From assembly GCA_944319935.1 (NCBI GenBank), contig CALUFM010000031.1, positions 1-64,000 on the forward strand: a stretch of 64,000 nucleotides of DNA, read 5' to 3'. The notes below the pieces were generated by a model. That model was given only the letters and a program-made list of their open reading frames with translations. It ran no database searches and was not told the origin of the DNA. Below, piece by piece: positions 26,127-35,286 of this stretch; position 1 is the stretch's first letter, and each line of letters begins with the position of its first letter. The stretch comes from an uncultured Prevotella sp. (GTDB taxonomy: Bacteria > Bacteroidota > Bacteroidia > Bacteroidales > Bacteroidaceae). The translations under genes and the position numbers were made by a program.

Positions 26127-26295
26127 TTTTGGTAGTTAAAGGAGTTAAAGTAGTTATCGCTCACTTCGTTCGCTGAGGAGTTAAAGACAAATGCATTGTT
26201 GATTATAAGGTATTTAATTCTTAACTCTTAATCCTTAACTCTTAATTCTTAATCCTTAATTCTTAACTCTTAATTTTTAACTCTCACCGTCTTGC
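26127..26295. repeat. B-family repeat with GTGAGCG-type insert, followed by TTAATTCTTAACTC run
   Basis: Left: GTTAAAGGAGTTAAAG units, then the reversed insert TTATCGCTCACTTCGTTCGC, then GGAGTTAAAGACAAATGC. Right (26213-26285): about ten units of TTAATTCTTAACTC type. It separates the phosphatase and UbiA genes. Confidence 0.75.
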
Positions 26296-26310
26296 GGCGG
26301 AAGCATCCGT

Positions 26311-27198
26311 TCATTTGAAAACATATATCAGCAAGAGGAACGTCAACGCCCAGGCCAGCACTACGAGCTGCGTGAACCTGTCGTGCAGCATCATCTTGGT
26401 AGGGTCGCCGCTCTTCTTGTCAACCACCGTTATCTGCATGTAGCGCAAAAGGCCGAGCAGGACGAACACGGATGTGAGGTAGAGCATGTCCGAATTGAAG
26501 CGTGCCGTCACTTCGGGCGACACCGTGTACATGATGTAGCAAACCAAGGTGACGGCGGCCGTCACGGTGATGGCCTGGTTGATGAAGGTCAGGTTGTAGC
26601 GTATGGTGTTCTTGCGTGGCGGCTCGCCCGTCTCGTTCATGCGCACTACGTCATCCCTGCGCTTTGCGAACGAGAGGAAGAGCGTCAGCAGGAACGTCAT
26701 CAGCACAAGCCATTTGCTCAGCGCGATGTCGGTGGCGAAGCCCCCGGCCAGCACCCTCAGCACGAAGCCGAACGCCACGATGCACACGTCCAAGATGGCA
26801 TACTGCTTCAGCTTGGCGCAGTAGCAGAGGTTCATCACGTAGTAAAACGCCAGCACGCCGCCCACCTTCATGACATGCGCGGCGTCGCCAACAAGGGCCG
26901 ACATGGCGGCGGCGAGCGCGAGCATCAGCAGCATCAACAGCCACGCCGCGCGCACTGACAGCGCGCCCGAGGCCAGCGGACGGCGGCACTTCACGGGGTG
27001 GCGGCGGTCGGCCTCAAGGTCGTTGATGTCGTTGAAGCAGTAGACTGACGACGCCGTGAAGCAGTAAGCCAGGAACGTCAGCGCGGAGGCGCGTATGTCG
27101 GAGGGGTCGAGCAGGCTGCCCCCGAAGAACATCGGGATGAACACGAACACGTTTTTCAGCCATTGCTGCGGACGTATAAGTTTAAATATGCTATTCAT
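26311..27198 (-). CDS. UbiA family prenyltransferase, decaprenyl-phosphate phosphoribosyltransferase type
   Basis: A 295-residue membrane enzyme with about nine helices. It starts MNSIFKLIRPQQWLKNVFVFIPMFFGG, the opening typical of the DPPR-synthase branch. The Mg/diphosphate motif is NDINDLEADRRHPVKCRRPL (NDxxDxxxD), and the second aspartate site is in YAILDVCIVAFGFVLRVLAGG. It would join phosphoribosyl pyrophosphate to a polyprenyl phosphate. Linked neighbours: HAD phosphatase, GT-C-like protein, acyltransferases, flippase. A quinone or haem prenylation role is less likely given the N-terminus and context. Confidence 0.87.
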   Translation of the reverse strand: MNSIFKLIRPQQWLKNVFVFIPMFFGGSLLDPSDIRASALTFLAYCFTASSVYCFNDINDLEADRRHPVKCRRPLASGALSVRAAWLLMLLMLALAAAMSALVGDAAHVMKVGGVLAFYYVMNLCYCAKLKQYAILDVCIVAFGFVLRVLAGGFATDIALSKWLVLMTFLLTLFLSFAKRRDDVVRMNETGEPPRKNTIRYNLTFINQAITVTAAVTLVCYIMYTVSPEVTARFNSDMLYLTSVFVLLGLLRYMQITVVDKKSGDPTKMMLHDRFTQLVVLAWALTFLLLIYVFK

Positions 27199-27416
27199 AA
27201 AGAATTTATATGATTTAGAGAAGCCGTGGGAGCAGGAGCCGTTTGCCACGGCAGCGGGCCCGTCTCCCAGTCTTCAAACATTCGTTTTTGCAATTCACTG
27301 ATTGTCAGCCACTTTCCCGTCAGCCGCCTTTCGCCTTGCGGAATAGGCCCTTTCGCCTCCCGTTTGGCGGCCTTTTGCGGCCTGATACGCGGCCTTTGCG
27401 GCGTAGCCGACCTGGC

Positions 27417-28409
27417 TCACCTCACTACCTTGTCCACCACCTTGTGCAGCAGCCACGCCAGCACGAGCGACACGGCAATCATGACGAGAGCCGTGAGGCA
27501 GTAACCCAACTTGTAGGGCGTGACGTATTTCAGTACGAACTGGATGTGGATGAGATACAGCTCAAGGCTTATCGTGCCGACAAAGGCCAGCTTGCGCCGC
27601 ACGAAGGCCGGCGTCTTGCCCAGCAGAAGGTCAAGCAACAGAACAATCGACACCGTGAGCGGTATGTACACCATGCGCTCGATGAACAGCGGGAAGCGGC
27701 CGCGCCACGACTCTTCGAACTCGACGCACATCATCAGGCTCATGACGAACGCCGCGAGGACGAGCCACACGGCCTGCCCCTCAAGCGTGCGCTTCTGCTT
27801 GACCCACGAGCCGAGGTTGATGCCTATGAGGAAGATGGGTATGCGGCTGAAGAATATCTCGAGATGCCCCACGGCGTGATGCACGGGCGGGTAATACTGC
27901 ACCATGACGGCCAGCACCATCGCCAGGGCGGGCATCCAGCGGTAGGCGGGATGCCTGATGATGAGCTTCATGTAGGCCGGGGCTATCAGGTAGAGGGCCA
28001 TGATGGCCGGGACGAACCAGAACGTGAGGTCGTCAACGCGCCAGAAGCTCCAGCCCACGAGGATGTTGGCTACGAGGTTGGCCACGTCGGGGCTGTATCC
28101 GCCGCCGGGGGTGTTGAGGTAATTGGGGATGTAAAACAGGCTCGCCATGACAAGCCACGCCGGATACAGGCGCATGAGGCGACGCTTGAAGAAATGGCGG
28201 GGCGACGGGTTCTTGGTCCACGAGAACCACAGCCCCACGCCGCTGAGCAGCAGGAACATGTCAACGCCCACGTTGCCGCAGCGCACGAGGCCGTACATTG
28301 GATTGCTCCTCGGCATCCACACGTGGAAGAGCATGACGAAGAGCATCGCCAGCCCCATGAGTTCGCCGCGGTAGCGGCTTATGTCTGAAAGCTCTATAGG
28401 TCGTTTCAT
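27417..28409 (-). CDS. acyltransferase family 3 membrane protein (first of two)
   Basis: A 330-residue protein with about ten membrane segments. It has the family opening DISRYRGELMGLAMLFVMLFHVW, including the conserved His of the FHxW type, then GVDMFLLLSGVGLWFSW and a RRLMRLYPAW motif. The family O-acylates extracytoplasmic sugars, lipids or peptidoglycan. Its start overlaps the stop of the upstream acyltransferase by 4 nt, so the two paralogous enzymes are translated together. Confidence 0.9.
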   Translation of the reverse strand: MKRPIELSDISRYRGELMGLAMLFVMLFHVWMPRSNPMYGLVRCGNVGVDMFLLLSGVGLWFSWTKNPSPRHFFKRRLMRLYPAWLVMASLFYIPNYLNTPGGGYSPDVANLVANILVGWSFWRVDDLTFWFVPAIMALYLIAPAYMKLIIRHPAYRWMPALAMVLAVMVQYYPPVHHAVGHLEIFFSRIPIFLIGINLGSWVKQKRTLEGQAVWLVLAAFVMSLMMCVEFEESWRGRFPLFIERMVYIPLTVSIVLLLDLLLGKTPAFVRRKLAFVGTISLELYLIHIQFVLKYVTPYKLGYCLTALVMIAVSLVLAWLLHKVVDKVVR

Positions 28410-29470
28410 TGCTGCAACTTTGGTTTAGGTATGTACCTGAAGGCTATCTTGAACAGCCACGCCAAGGCGACAGAGGCCGCAAGGTAGACAACTACGCCGC
28501 TGTAGACATAGCCCCGGTAAGACATCGGTATTATGATTTCGCGCGTGACGGGGTGGACGACGAACAGGGCGGAAGAAATCGCCCCGAACCACACGCACGG
28601 CGCGAGGGCGCGCTCGGGAATTAATTTTATCGTGGCCACCGCCCCCGTCACCACGAACAGCGGCACCCACAGCCACGACCAGAAGGCGAAGCTGCCGGCG
28701 AACACGGCCACGGCCGACACCAGCGCGACGGCGGCGTAAGCCCACTGCGGCAGGGCGCGCCCGTGGCGGGCGTAAAGCACTCCCGCGCCAAAGGGCAACA
28801 TGCCGCCCACGAAATTGTAGCGTATGCGGTTGAGGGCGTCAACGTCAGCCCTCGTCTCGGGCGAGAACACGGCCTGCGCCAGCCAGCATACGGCTATGAG
28901 GACGACGACGTTAAGCGACCTCCGGCGGTAAACCAGCAGGCGGTAGACGACGTAAAGCTGCAACATGAGGCCGAAAAACCAGTAAGGGCCGGGCTTGATG
29001 ATGTGGTCAGGGTCGGGCAGGAAGTTGATGTACATCAGCAACTGGGCCACTACGCGGCCGAGCGTGTAGCCGTGGTATCCGTGCGGATGCAGGTAGCTGA
29101 CCACGGCGAAAGCCACGTAGCCGAGCAGCATAAGGCGCAGCAGCTTCATGTAATGGTAGCCAACGAAGGGCAGCGCGCGCACCCTCTGCGGCGTCTTCCG
29201 CTCGTACTTCGCCACGAGGCCGAAACCGCTGATGAACAGGAACACGGGCACACCGTAATGCCCGAAGAACGACAGCACATGGACGAAGAGGTAATCGCTC
29301 ATGTCGGTGAGGCGTGCCAGCAGTTGCAGGGGCTTGGCCTGTGTGAACGTGTATTCGTTTTCCTTGACGGCGAAGCCGAGGAAGTGGCAGTAGTTGTGAA
29401 GCATTATCCCGAGTATGGCGATGCCGCGCAACGCCTTCGACTCGGCAAGGGAAAGAAGTGGTTTTTCCAT
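28406..29470 (-). CDS. acyltransferase family 3 membrane protein (second of two)
   Basis: A 354-residue paralogue of the next gene. It shows ESKALRGIAILGIMLHNYCHF (catalytic-His region), FFGHYGVPVFLFISGFGLVAKYERK and about ten membrane spans. Similarity between the two is limited to family motifs, so they are an old duplication or independent members. It ends with a 4-nt overlap onto the next gene. It probably decorates the glycan made by this cluster with acetyl or other acyl groups; the exact target is not known. Confidence 0.9.
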   Translation of the reverse strand: MEKPLLSLAESKALRGIAILGIMLHNYCHFLGFAVKENEYTFTQAKPLQLLARLTDMSDYLFVHVLSFFGHYGVPVFLFISGFGLVAKYERKTPQRVRALPFVGYHYMKLLRLMLLGYVAFAVVSYLHPHGYHGYTLGRVVAQLLMYINFLPDPDHIIKPGPYWFFGLMLQLYVVYRLLVYRRRSLNVVVLIAVCWLAQAVFSPETRADVDALNRIRYNFVGGMLPFGAGVLYARHGRALPQWAYAAVALVSAVAVFAGSFAFWSWLWVPLFVVTGAVATIKLIPERALAPCVWFGAISSALFVVHPVTREIIIPMSYRGYVYSGVVVYLAASVALAWLFKIAFRYIPKPKLQQ

Positions 29471-29487
29471 TGTTTCGTTATATTCGT

Positions 29488-29609
29488 GGAGTTAAGGAGT
29501 GATGGAGTTAAGGAGTTAAGACAATAGCTGGGTAAACAGACAATGCACGACGTGCTTTTATCGGCATGGCTATTGTCTTAACTCCTTAACTCCATCACTC
29601 CTTAACTCC
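29488..29609. repeat. B-family inverted repeat with perfect 41-bp arms
   Basis: Arms 29488-29528 and 29569-29609 are perfect reverse complements (41 nt), with units GGAGTTAAG, GAGTGATGG and the end GACAATAGC. The loop is 40 nt. It lies between two co-directional minus-strand genes; the right arm ends 4 nt from the stop of the sulfatase-fold gene. Confidence 0.95.
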
Positions 29610-29612
29610 TAA

Positions 29613-31442
29613 TCATTCAACCTCCAATTCATCATAATCCGTCGTATTTTTCATTATCCTCGGGCGCGCCTCGTTGTATCCGGGCGACAGCACGTTGAGG
29701 TCGTCACGGTAGTGGGGCGAGCTGATGCCGCCCAAGTAAAGCAGCAGGTGGGGCAGCGCGTCGGTCATGTACCGACGGTCGCGCGCCTTCAGTATGGCGG
29801 CGTAAAGCTCGGGGTTCTTCACCATGTAGTCGTGCGAACACCATATCCAGAAAGGTATGTCAAACTCCTCGCGCGCCAGGCGGGCGGTGATTTCGGTGGA
29901 ATGCATGCGGCCGTAGAAATGCACGCCCTCGCCGTAACACTCCTCTCCGTGGTCGGGCACGTAGATTACCACGGCCTCCTCGTCCTCGAAACGCTTGATG
30001 ATCTCGTCCACGATGGAGTCGTTGTAGAGTATGGCGTTGTCATAGTCGGCCAGTATGCGCAGCTCTTTCTGCTTCAGGTCGGGCCGCTCGTAGTCGTCGG
30101 GGTTGAACTTGCGGCGTTGCAGCGGGAAGCGCGTGCGGTAGTCAACGTGCTGCCCCTTGAGGTGGAAGATGACGAGGTTGTTCTCCTTGTTCTCCGCCTT
30201 CAGGCGGTCATACTCTTTCAGCATGCCGTCGTCGAAGCGGTAGAGCCGCTCGTTGCGCGTGTCGAACATGGCGCGGCTAAGCTCAGGGTTGTTGAGGAAG
30301 AAGCCGCCGCTGAAGTCATACACGGCTTCCTTGGCCTGCGGCAGGAACTGGTTTGTGAGGAAAGTGACGTGGTAGCCCGCCTTGCGGAACAGTTCGGGGA
30401 AGAGCGGATAGTCGCACCATTCACCCTTGTCGCCAACGGCGTAGAGCGAGAACAGGTACTTGAAGACGAAGCTCGTGAGGTTCCACGGCGCGATTACGTC
30501 GGTGAAAGGCACAAGCCGGCCGCGGCGGGCGCGCTCCTCCTGGCGCGGCGTGGTGGGCAGCCCGTAGCCGTAAAGGCCTGAGTGGTGGCGGTTGTAGCTC
30601 TCGCCTATTATCAAGACAACGTTCTTGCTGCGGAACGAGCAACTGTCAACCACGGCCTTGTCGATGTTGGCCACGAGCTTGTCAACCTGCTTGGCGGTAA
30701 GCTCGTTGGCGTAAATGCTGAAGGCGAGGCGGTAAGCCGGATGGTAAAGCACGGCGCAGTCCTTGCGGGTAAGCTCGTGTTCCACGTCGCCGATGTTGTC
30801 GTAACCCATCAGGCGGATGAACGCCCGCTTGTTGGCGTAGCCGGTCACGGCGCAGTATGCGAACAAGGCAAGGAAGGCGACCCCCGCCAGGCCTTTCCAC
30901 CGGAAGCGGTCTGACACGCCTTTCATGCCCGCCATGGCCGCCCGAAGCGGTGACGGCTTGATGGGCTTCTTGCCCCAATTCCACACGGCGGCCCACGCCA
31001 CATGCGCCAGCAAGACAAGCAACACGCGGCCGAGACGGCTGAATATGACGCCGAACGAGAGGTATGACTCAAGGAACTCCGAGGCCTCGTCGCTGTTGGT
31101 CTCGCCGACGAGCAAGAGCATGGTGGGCGTTATCGTAGTGTCGAACTTCACGAAACAATACACTTCGACAACGGCCAAGAGGTAAGCCACGAAGTACAAC
31201 GCGCGCTTCAGCCACAGGCCCGCCTTCTTTGGCAAGGCCCACAGCAGCAGGGCGAGCAGGCAAACGTCGAGGAACAACTCCTGCGGAGCGAGCGAGTAAG
31301 CATGGTATCCGCGCTTGGCCGGAACGACCGCGTAGACGCACACCAAGCCCAACACGTACATGAAAACAATGAAAGCTCCGTAGTCGTTGAACGGCCTCAA
31401 CAGGTTGGCGGACAGCCGCCATATCTTCTTCAGGAAATCCAT
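29613..31442 (-). CDS. phosphoethanolamine transferase (sulfatase fold), EptA/LptA-like
   Basis: A 609-residue membrane enzyme. The N-terminal ~230 residues hold five membrane helices; the rest is a periplasmic alkaline-phosphatase/sulfatase domain. Visible features are VVLIIGESYNRHHSGLYGYGLPTTP, the nucleophile region APWNLTSFVFKYLFSL (Thr), and the metal site YVPDHGEECYGEGVHFYGR. It would transfer phosphoethanolamine from phosphatidylethanolamine to lipid A, core or glycan. The frame is open 140 codons upstream, but that part is antisense to the flippase gene; the ATG at 31442 is the start. Confidence 0.88.
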   Translation of the reverse strand: MDFLKKIWRLSANLLRPFNDYGAFIVFMYVLGLVCVYAVVPAKRGYHAYSLAPQELFLDVCLLALLLWALPKKAGLWLKRALYFVAYLLAVVEVYCFVKFDTTITPTMLLLVGETNSDEASEFLESYLSFGVIFSRLGRVLLVLLAHVAWAAVWNWGKKPIKPSPLRAAMAGMKGVSDRFRWKGLAGVAFLALFAYCAVTGYANKRAFIRLMGYDNIGDVEHELTRKDCAVLYHPAYRLAFSIYANELTAKQVDKLVANIDKAVVDSCSFRSKNVVLIIGESYNRHHSGLYGYGLPTTPRQEERARRGRLVPFTDVIAPWNLTSFVFKYLFSLYAVGDKGEWCDYPLFPELFRKAGYHVTFLTNQFLPQAKEAVYDFSGGFFLNNPELSRAMFDTRNERLYRFDDGMLKEYDRLKAENKENNLVIFHLKGQHVDYRTRFPLQRRKFNPDDYERPDLKQKELRILADYDNAILYNDSIVDEIIKRFEDEEAVVIYVPDHGEECYGEGVHFYGRMHSTEITARLAREEFDIPFWIWCSHDYMVKNPELYAAILKARDRRYMTDALPHLLLYLGGISSPHYRDDLNVLSPGYNEARPRIMKNTTDYDELEVE

Positions 31443-31540
31443 CCAATGTCTGATTTGCGGGCAAAAGTACATCTTTTTTGGCTTACAAACAATAAAAAGA
31501 GGTGGAAAAATGCCTACACAGGCCGCTCCGCGCACGCAAA

Positions 31541-33040
31541 TCAGCCGCGCTTCCTGCTGAAGATGAACTTTGTCTTCAGCTTGTTCCACAGCGAAGTCTT
31601 CTTGTGGAGGATGTAGACGGAAATGGCAGTGCTGGCCAACGTGGCCGCCACGCCTATGCATACGCTGAGCCAAACGGCGTCGGCGAAAGTGGCGAGATAA
31701 GCCGCGACGCCGATGGGGATTTGCGCCGCCGCGTACTTCAGCACGTGCCGCGACAGCCTGTAACGGTAACGGTAACGGGCGTAGGCCAGCGTCACGGCAA
31801 GGTCGAACACGTTGGCCAACAATATCCCGACACCCGCGCCGGTAAGCCCCCAACGGCTGAAGCACAGCATGACAAGCACGACCAAGCCCGTCGCCGACAC
31901 GCCCTCAAGCACCAGGTAAGCGCGCGAGTGGCCCTTGGCCAAGGCCATGTAAGCCACGGGCAGCATCATCGCGCGCGAATACATTGACAGCGTAGCCACC
32001 TGGGCCATGTCAACCACGGGCGTGAACTTGCCGCTGTAAAGCAACGGTATGAGCAAAGGCAGGGCCATTATGAGGAAAGTGAGCATGGGGGCGATGATTA
32101 GCAGCGACACCTCTATCTGCCTGTTGGCGGCGAGGTTGACGGCTGCCGTGTCATGGTTGACGGCCGACAGCCGCGGGAAATAGTCGGTCTCCATGGCCGA
32201 GAACACCATTCCGGCGTAAGTCACAGTTATCATGAACCCGGCGTTGTAAAGCCCCACGGTGTCAAGGTCGGCGCAGTTGTTGAGGAACGAGCGCACCACC
32301 ATCTCCGCCCCGCTGCCGAAAACGCCCGACACTATGAACGCCATGCCGAGGCGCACCATCGGCGCGCCCTCGCCAAGCAACGCCGCCGCGCCCGACAGGC
32401 TGAACGGGTAAAGCCTGGCCGAGACGCGCATCGTAAGCACCATGTTGGCCAAGGTGGTCAGCGCAAGCACGGGGATGATGCCGGCGTCGCGGAACTTCCA
32501 GTACACGGGCACTGCTATGACGAGCGCGGCCACCACCATGCATACCTGCATGCCGGCCAGCTCGCGCAGGCGGCGCGCGCCTTTCAGGATGGCCGTCTCG
32601 CCGCCCGTCACGGCCACCATGGCCACCATCGGGGCCAAGGCCGCCACCTGCCACGTGTGGCTTTCGCCGCTGTCGAACACGTAACTGTTGATGACCGACG
32701 CGGCGGCCACGCACAGCACGAAGCCCAGCGCGGCGGCCACCATGCTCCAGGCGCGCACGATTTTCACGAAATGCCGTATGCGGGCGTCGTCGCCGCTGTC
32801 GAAAATCTCGGAGAGATGCCTCACCGCGCTGAACGAGATGCCGAGGCTCGTGGCCTGTGAAAGGAAATTAAGTATTGAGTTGAACAGCGACACCAAGCCC
32901 ATGCCCGCAGGCCCGAGCATCAGCGCGACCAGCTTGTTGCGCACTAAGCTGATGAGTATGCTGAGCCCCTGCACGCCGCCGAAGATGCTCGTGTACTTCA
33001 ACACATGTCCGTAGATTTCGCTCTGCTTGTTGTCGCTCAT
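31541..33040 (-). CDS. O-antigen / polysaccharide flippase (Wzx-like)
   Basis: A 499-residue protein with 12-14 membrane helices from the MATE-like polysaccharide export superfamily. The N-terminus (SEIYGHVLKYTSIFGGVQGLSILISLVRNKLVALMLGPAGMGLVSLFNS) is characteristic of O-antigen translocases of the WzxE type. It would move lipid-linked glycan units across the inner membrane. It is the first gene of the cluster read in the minus direction. The ATG at 33040 is chosen; the upstream 48 codons read a promoter region. Confidence 0.9.
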   Translation of the reverse strand: MSDNKQSEIYGHVLKYTSIFGGVQGLSILISLVRNKLVALMLGPAGMGLVSLFNSILNFLSQATSLGISFSAVRHLSEIFDSGDDARIRHFVKIVRAWSMVAAALGFVLCVAAASVINSYVFDSGESHTWQVAALAPMVAMVAVTGGETAILKGARRLRELAGMQVCMVVAALVIAVPVYWKFRDAGIIPVLALTTLANMVLTMRVSARLYPFSLSGAAALLGEGAPMVRLGMAFIVSGVFGSGAEMVVRSFLNNCADLDTVGLYNAGFMITVTYAGMVFSAMETDYFPRLSAVNHDTAAVNLAANRQIEVSLLIIAPMLTFLIMALPLLIPLLYSGKFTPVVDMAQVATLSMYSRAMMLPVAYMALAKGHSRAYLVLEGVSATGLVVLVMLCFSRWGLTGAGVGILLANVFDLAVTLAYARYRYRYRLSRHVLKYAAAQIPIGVAAYLATFADAVWLSVCIGVAATLASTAISVYILHKKTSLWNKLKTKFIFSRKRG

Positions 33041-33116
33041 TAATATAATTAACGGTTTTTTACGCGGAATATTATGTATGTCGGCACTGCATCCGTAACC
33101 GCCTGACGACCAGCGG

Positions 33117-33185
33117 GTTGCGTTTTGCCGTCTTTCGCCGTGCGAAAAGCCGCCGTTCACAGGGCGTTTTACGGCAAAACGCAAC
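33117..33185. repeat. E-type palindrome in the 33041-33354 spacer
   Basis: 15-bp arms GTTGCGTTTTGCCGT and its complement around a 39-nt loop which itself contains CGCCGTGCG. It lies between the divergent flippase and kinase genes. Apart from this and the kinase promoter, I see nothing in this 314-nt spacer. Confidence 0.7.
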
Positions 33186-33305
33186 GCGAACGACAGCCTT
33201 TCGGAGTTTCCGTCCCCGCTTCCCCGCCTCCCGCCGATTTCAGCCCGGTTTTCATGAGATGAATATAAATGTATGTCAATCCGCCGTATTCACGTAATTT
33301 TTTCG

Positions 33306-33313
33306 TACTTTTG
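33306..33313 (+). promoter_or_regulatory. -7 box TACTTTTG of the TPR histidine kinase
   Basis: A perfect TAnnTTTG 41 nt before the ATG at 33355; no good -33 element is seen. Confidence 0.55.
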
Positions 33314-33354
33314 TAGATGAACATGATTTTATCATCAAAAACATACCTATTGCC

Positions 33355-35286
33355 ATGAAACTGAGAAACCTGTTATTATCCGTAATGGCGGCGGCCACGC
33401 TCGCAGCCTCAGCCGACGGAAGGATGGACGCGCTGCGGCAGAAGGCCGACTCGCTGCACGCCGCCGGCAACAACGACTCCGCCCTCATCGTGGCCGAAGA
33501 GGCCCTGGGGCTTGCCCGCAAGGGCGGCGACACGACCGCCATGGTGGGCGTCAGCTCGTCGATGGGAGTATACCTGCGCACCATGGGGCGGCTCGACGAC
33601 GCGCTGAAACGCTACGGCGAGGCCATGAAGATGTGTACTACCGAGAGCTTCAAAAGCACCGCCGACGAGGACGCGCGCCAAGAGGCGGCCTCGCTCTACC
33701 TCAACCTCGCCACGCTGCACGTTGACATGCAGCACAAGAAGGAGGCCCTTTACTACGCCCGCATGGCCGCCGACTGGGGCGCGCGGTGCAAGGACAAGGA
33801 GCTGAAGGCGCAGCTCTTCGCCCAAAACGGGCTGATATTCCTGATGTGCGGCGACAACGAGGGGGCGGCGCGCATGCTGTCATCCAGCTACGGCATGGCC
33901 ATGGAGGCCAGGCAATACCACTCTGCCCTGAGCGCGGCGGCCTACATGGTGGCCGTGGCCGACCGCTCGGGCGACGCCGAGGGCGAGAGCCTGTGGCGCG
34001 GCCGATGCGCCGGCCTTGTCGGCAAAGTGGACGACACGATGACGCTCGTGGCCTACTACCAAATCCTCGCCAGCGTGGAGATGAACCACAAGCGGTGGCG
34101 CGGGGCCATAGCGTTGATGGACAAAATCCTCAAGCTGAAGGGCGTCGGCGGCATGCCTTTCGTGGTGTACGACTGCTACAACAACATGCACGAGGCGTGG
34201 GCGGAGCTTGGCGACTGGCACGAGGCTTACCTGTGCCTCGGCAAGGCCGTGGAACTGAAGGACAGCCTCTTCGAGGCCGACAAGGCCGAAAGCCTGCGCT
34301 CGCTGACCGTGAAATACCAGGCCAAGGAGAAGGAGCTGGCCTTGGCGCGCAGCGAAGCCGACTTGGCGCAGACGCGCATGATGCTGGCCATGGCCGCCCT
34401 GGTAGTGCTGGCGGGCGCGCTGGCCGTCACCCTGTACGTGCAGCGGCAACGGAGGCGCGAGCGTGAACGCCAGGCGGAGTTCGCCCGACTGAAGGCCGAC
34501 ACCGACCGCCGACTGACCCAACGCTACATCGACGGCCTCGAGGCCGAGCGCGAACGGCTGGCAAAGGAGCTGCACGACGGCGTATGCAACGACCTGTACA
34601 CTGTGGAACTTTTATTAGCAAACGAGTTCACAGCAGACAAGCAGTCAGCAGACAAGTTAACAGCAGACGAGCAGACAAGTTCTCAGCAGACGAGCGGGCA
34701 AGTTAACAGCAGACAAGCGGGCAGCAGACAAGCAGACAAGATACAAGCAGACGAGGCAAATCTCCTTGTCTGCTCGTCTGCTGACTGCTTGTCTGCTAAA
34801 AACTCGTCTGCTGACAGCTTGTCTGCTAAAAAAATGATAATGGCTTGCCGCGAGCAGGTGCGCCGGGTGTCACACGAACTGATGCCGCCGGAGTTCAAGT
34901 ACGCCGACATCAACATCGTGCTTGACGACTACATCATGCGCACGGCCGAGGCCGCAGGGCGCGACATCACATACGAAGCCGACCCGGCCGACGCCGACTG
35001 GGGCGCAGTGGCCGACTCCGCCGCCCTTGAGATGTACCGCATAACGCAGGAGGCCGTGGGCAACGCCGTGAAACACTCTGACGCGACGCTCGTCAGCGTG
35101 TCGCTAAGCATGACGCCGCAAGCCATCACCCTGACCGTCGCCGACAACGGCTCGCCCGCCGACTTCAGCGGCAGCGGCATAGGCCGGCGCACCATGCGGC
35201 AGCGGGCCGAGGCCGCAGGAGGCAAGCTCACGGCGACGAGGGAAGACGGGAAAAACATCATTCAATTCATAATTCATAATGCATAA
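33355..35286 (+). CDS. TPR-domain sensor histidine kinase (HisKA_3/LytS-NarX type) with a repeat-encoded insertion
   Basis: A 643-residue kinase. It has a signal-like N-terminus (LRNLLLSVMAAATLAASADG), a TPR-rich helical periplasmic or cytosolic region to about residue 340, a single membrane helix at 342-363, and a HisKA_3 dimerisation domain with phospho-acceptor His407 in RLAKELHDGVCNDLYTV. Residues ~423-492 are encoded by a C-family DNA repeat (many Ser-Ala-Asp-Lys-like words). The domain resumes at MACREQVRRVSHELMPPEF, and a HATPase_c follows with ITQEAVGNAVKHSDA and VADNGSPADFSGSGIG. Its partner is the NarL-type regulator 155 nt downstream. The insertion lies between the two HisKA_3 helices and may change their spacing. 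Confidence 0.9.
   Translation: MKLRNLLLSVMAAATLAASADGRMDALRQKADSLHAAGNNDSALIVAEEALGLARKGGDTTAMVGVSSSMGVYLRTMGRLDDALKRYGEAMKMCTTESFKSTADEDARQEAASLYLNLATLHVDMQHKKEALYYARMAADWGARCKDKELKAQLFAQNGLIFLMCGDNEGAARMLSSSYGMAMEARQYHSALSAAAYMVAVADRSGDAEGESLWRGRCAGLVGKVDDTMTLVAYYQILASVEMNHKRWRGAIALMDKILKLKGVGGMPFVVYDCYNNMHEAWAELGDWHEAYLCLGKAVELKDSLFEADKAESLRSLTVKYQAKEKELALARSEADLAQTRMMLAMAALVVLAGALAVTLYVQRQRRRERERQAEFARLKADTDRRLTQRYIDGLEAERERLAKELHDGVCNDLYTVELLLANEFTADKQSADKLTADEQTSSQQTSGQVNSRQAGSRQADKIQADEANLLVCSSADCLSAKNSSADSLSAKKMIMACREQVRRVSHELMPPEFKYADINIVLDDYIMRTAEAAGRDITYEADPADADWGAVADSAALEMYRITQEAVGNAVKHSDATLVSVSLSMTPQAITLTVADNGSPADFSGSGIGRRTMRQRAEAAGGKLTATREDGKNIIQFIIHNA
34621..34835. repeat. C-family inverted repeat inside the histidine kinase gene
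   Basis: The left part (34621-34757) is a chain of CAGCAGACAAG-type units in the plus orientation; the right part (34767-34830) is the same words reversed (CTTGTCTGCTCGTCTGC). All 215 nt stay in frame without a stop. Confidence 0.9.

Noticed and set aside
27243-28388. 381-residue plus-strand frame opposite the acyltransferase
   Set aside because: Shadow of a membrane protein gene; starts in an E palindrome and has no recognisable domain.
31443-31865. 140-codon upstream extension of the phosphoethanolamine transferase
   Set aside because: It is antisense-phase reading across the end of the flippase gene; a normal membrane-protein start (MDFLKKIW) exists at 31442.
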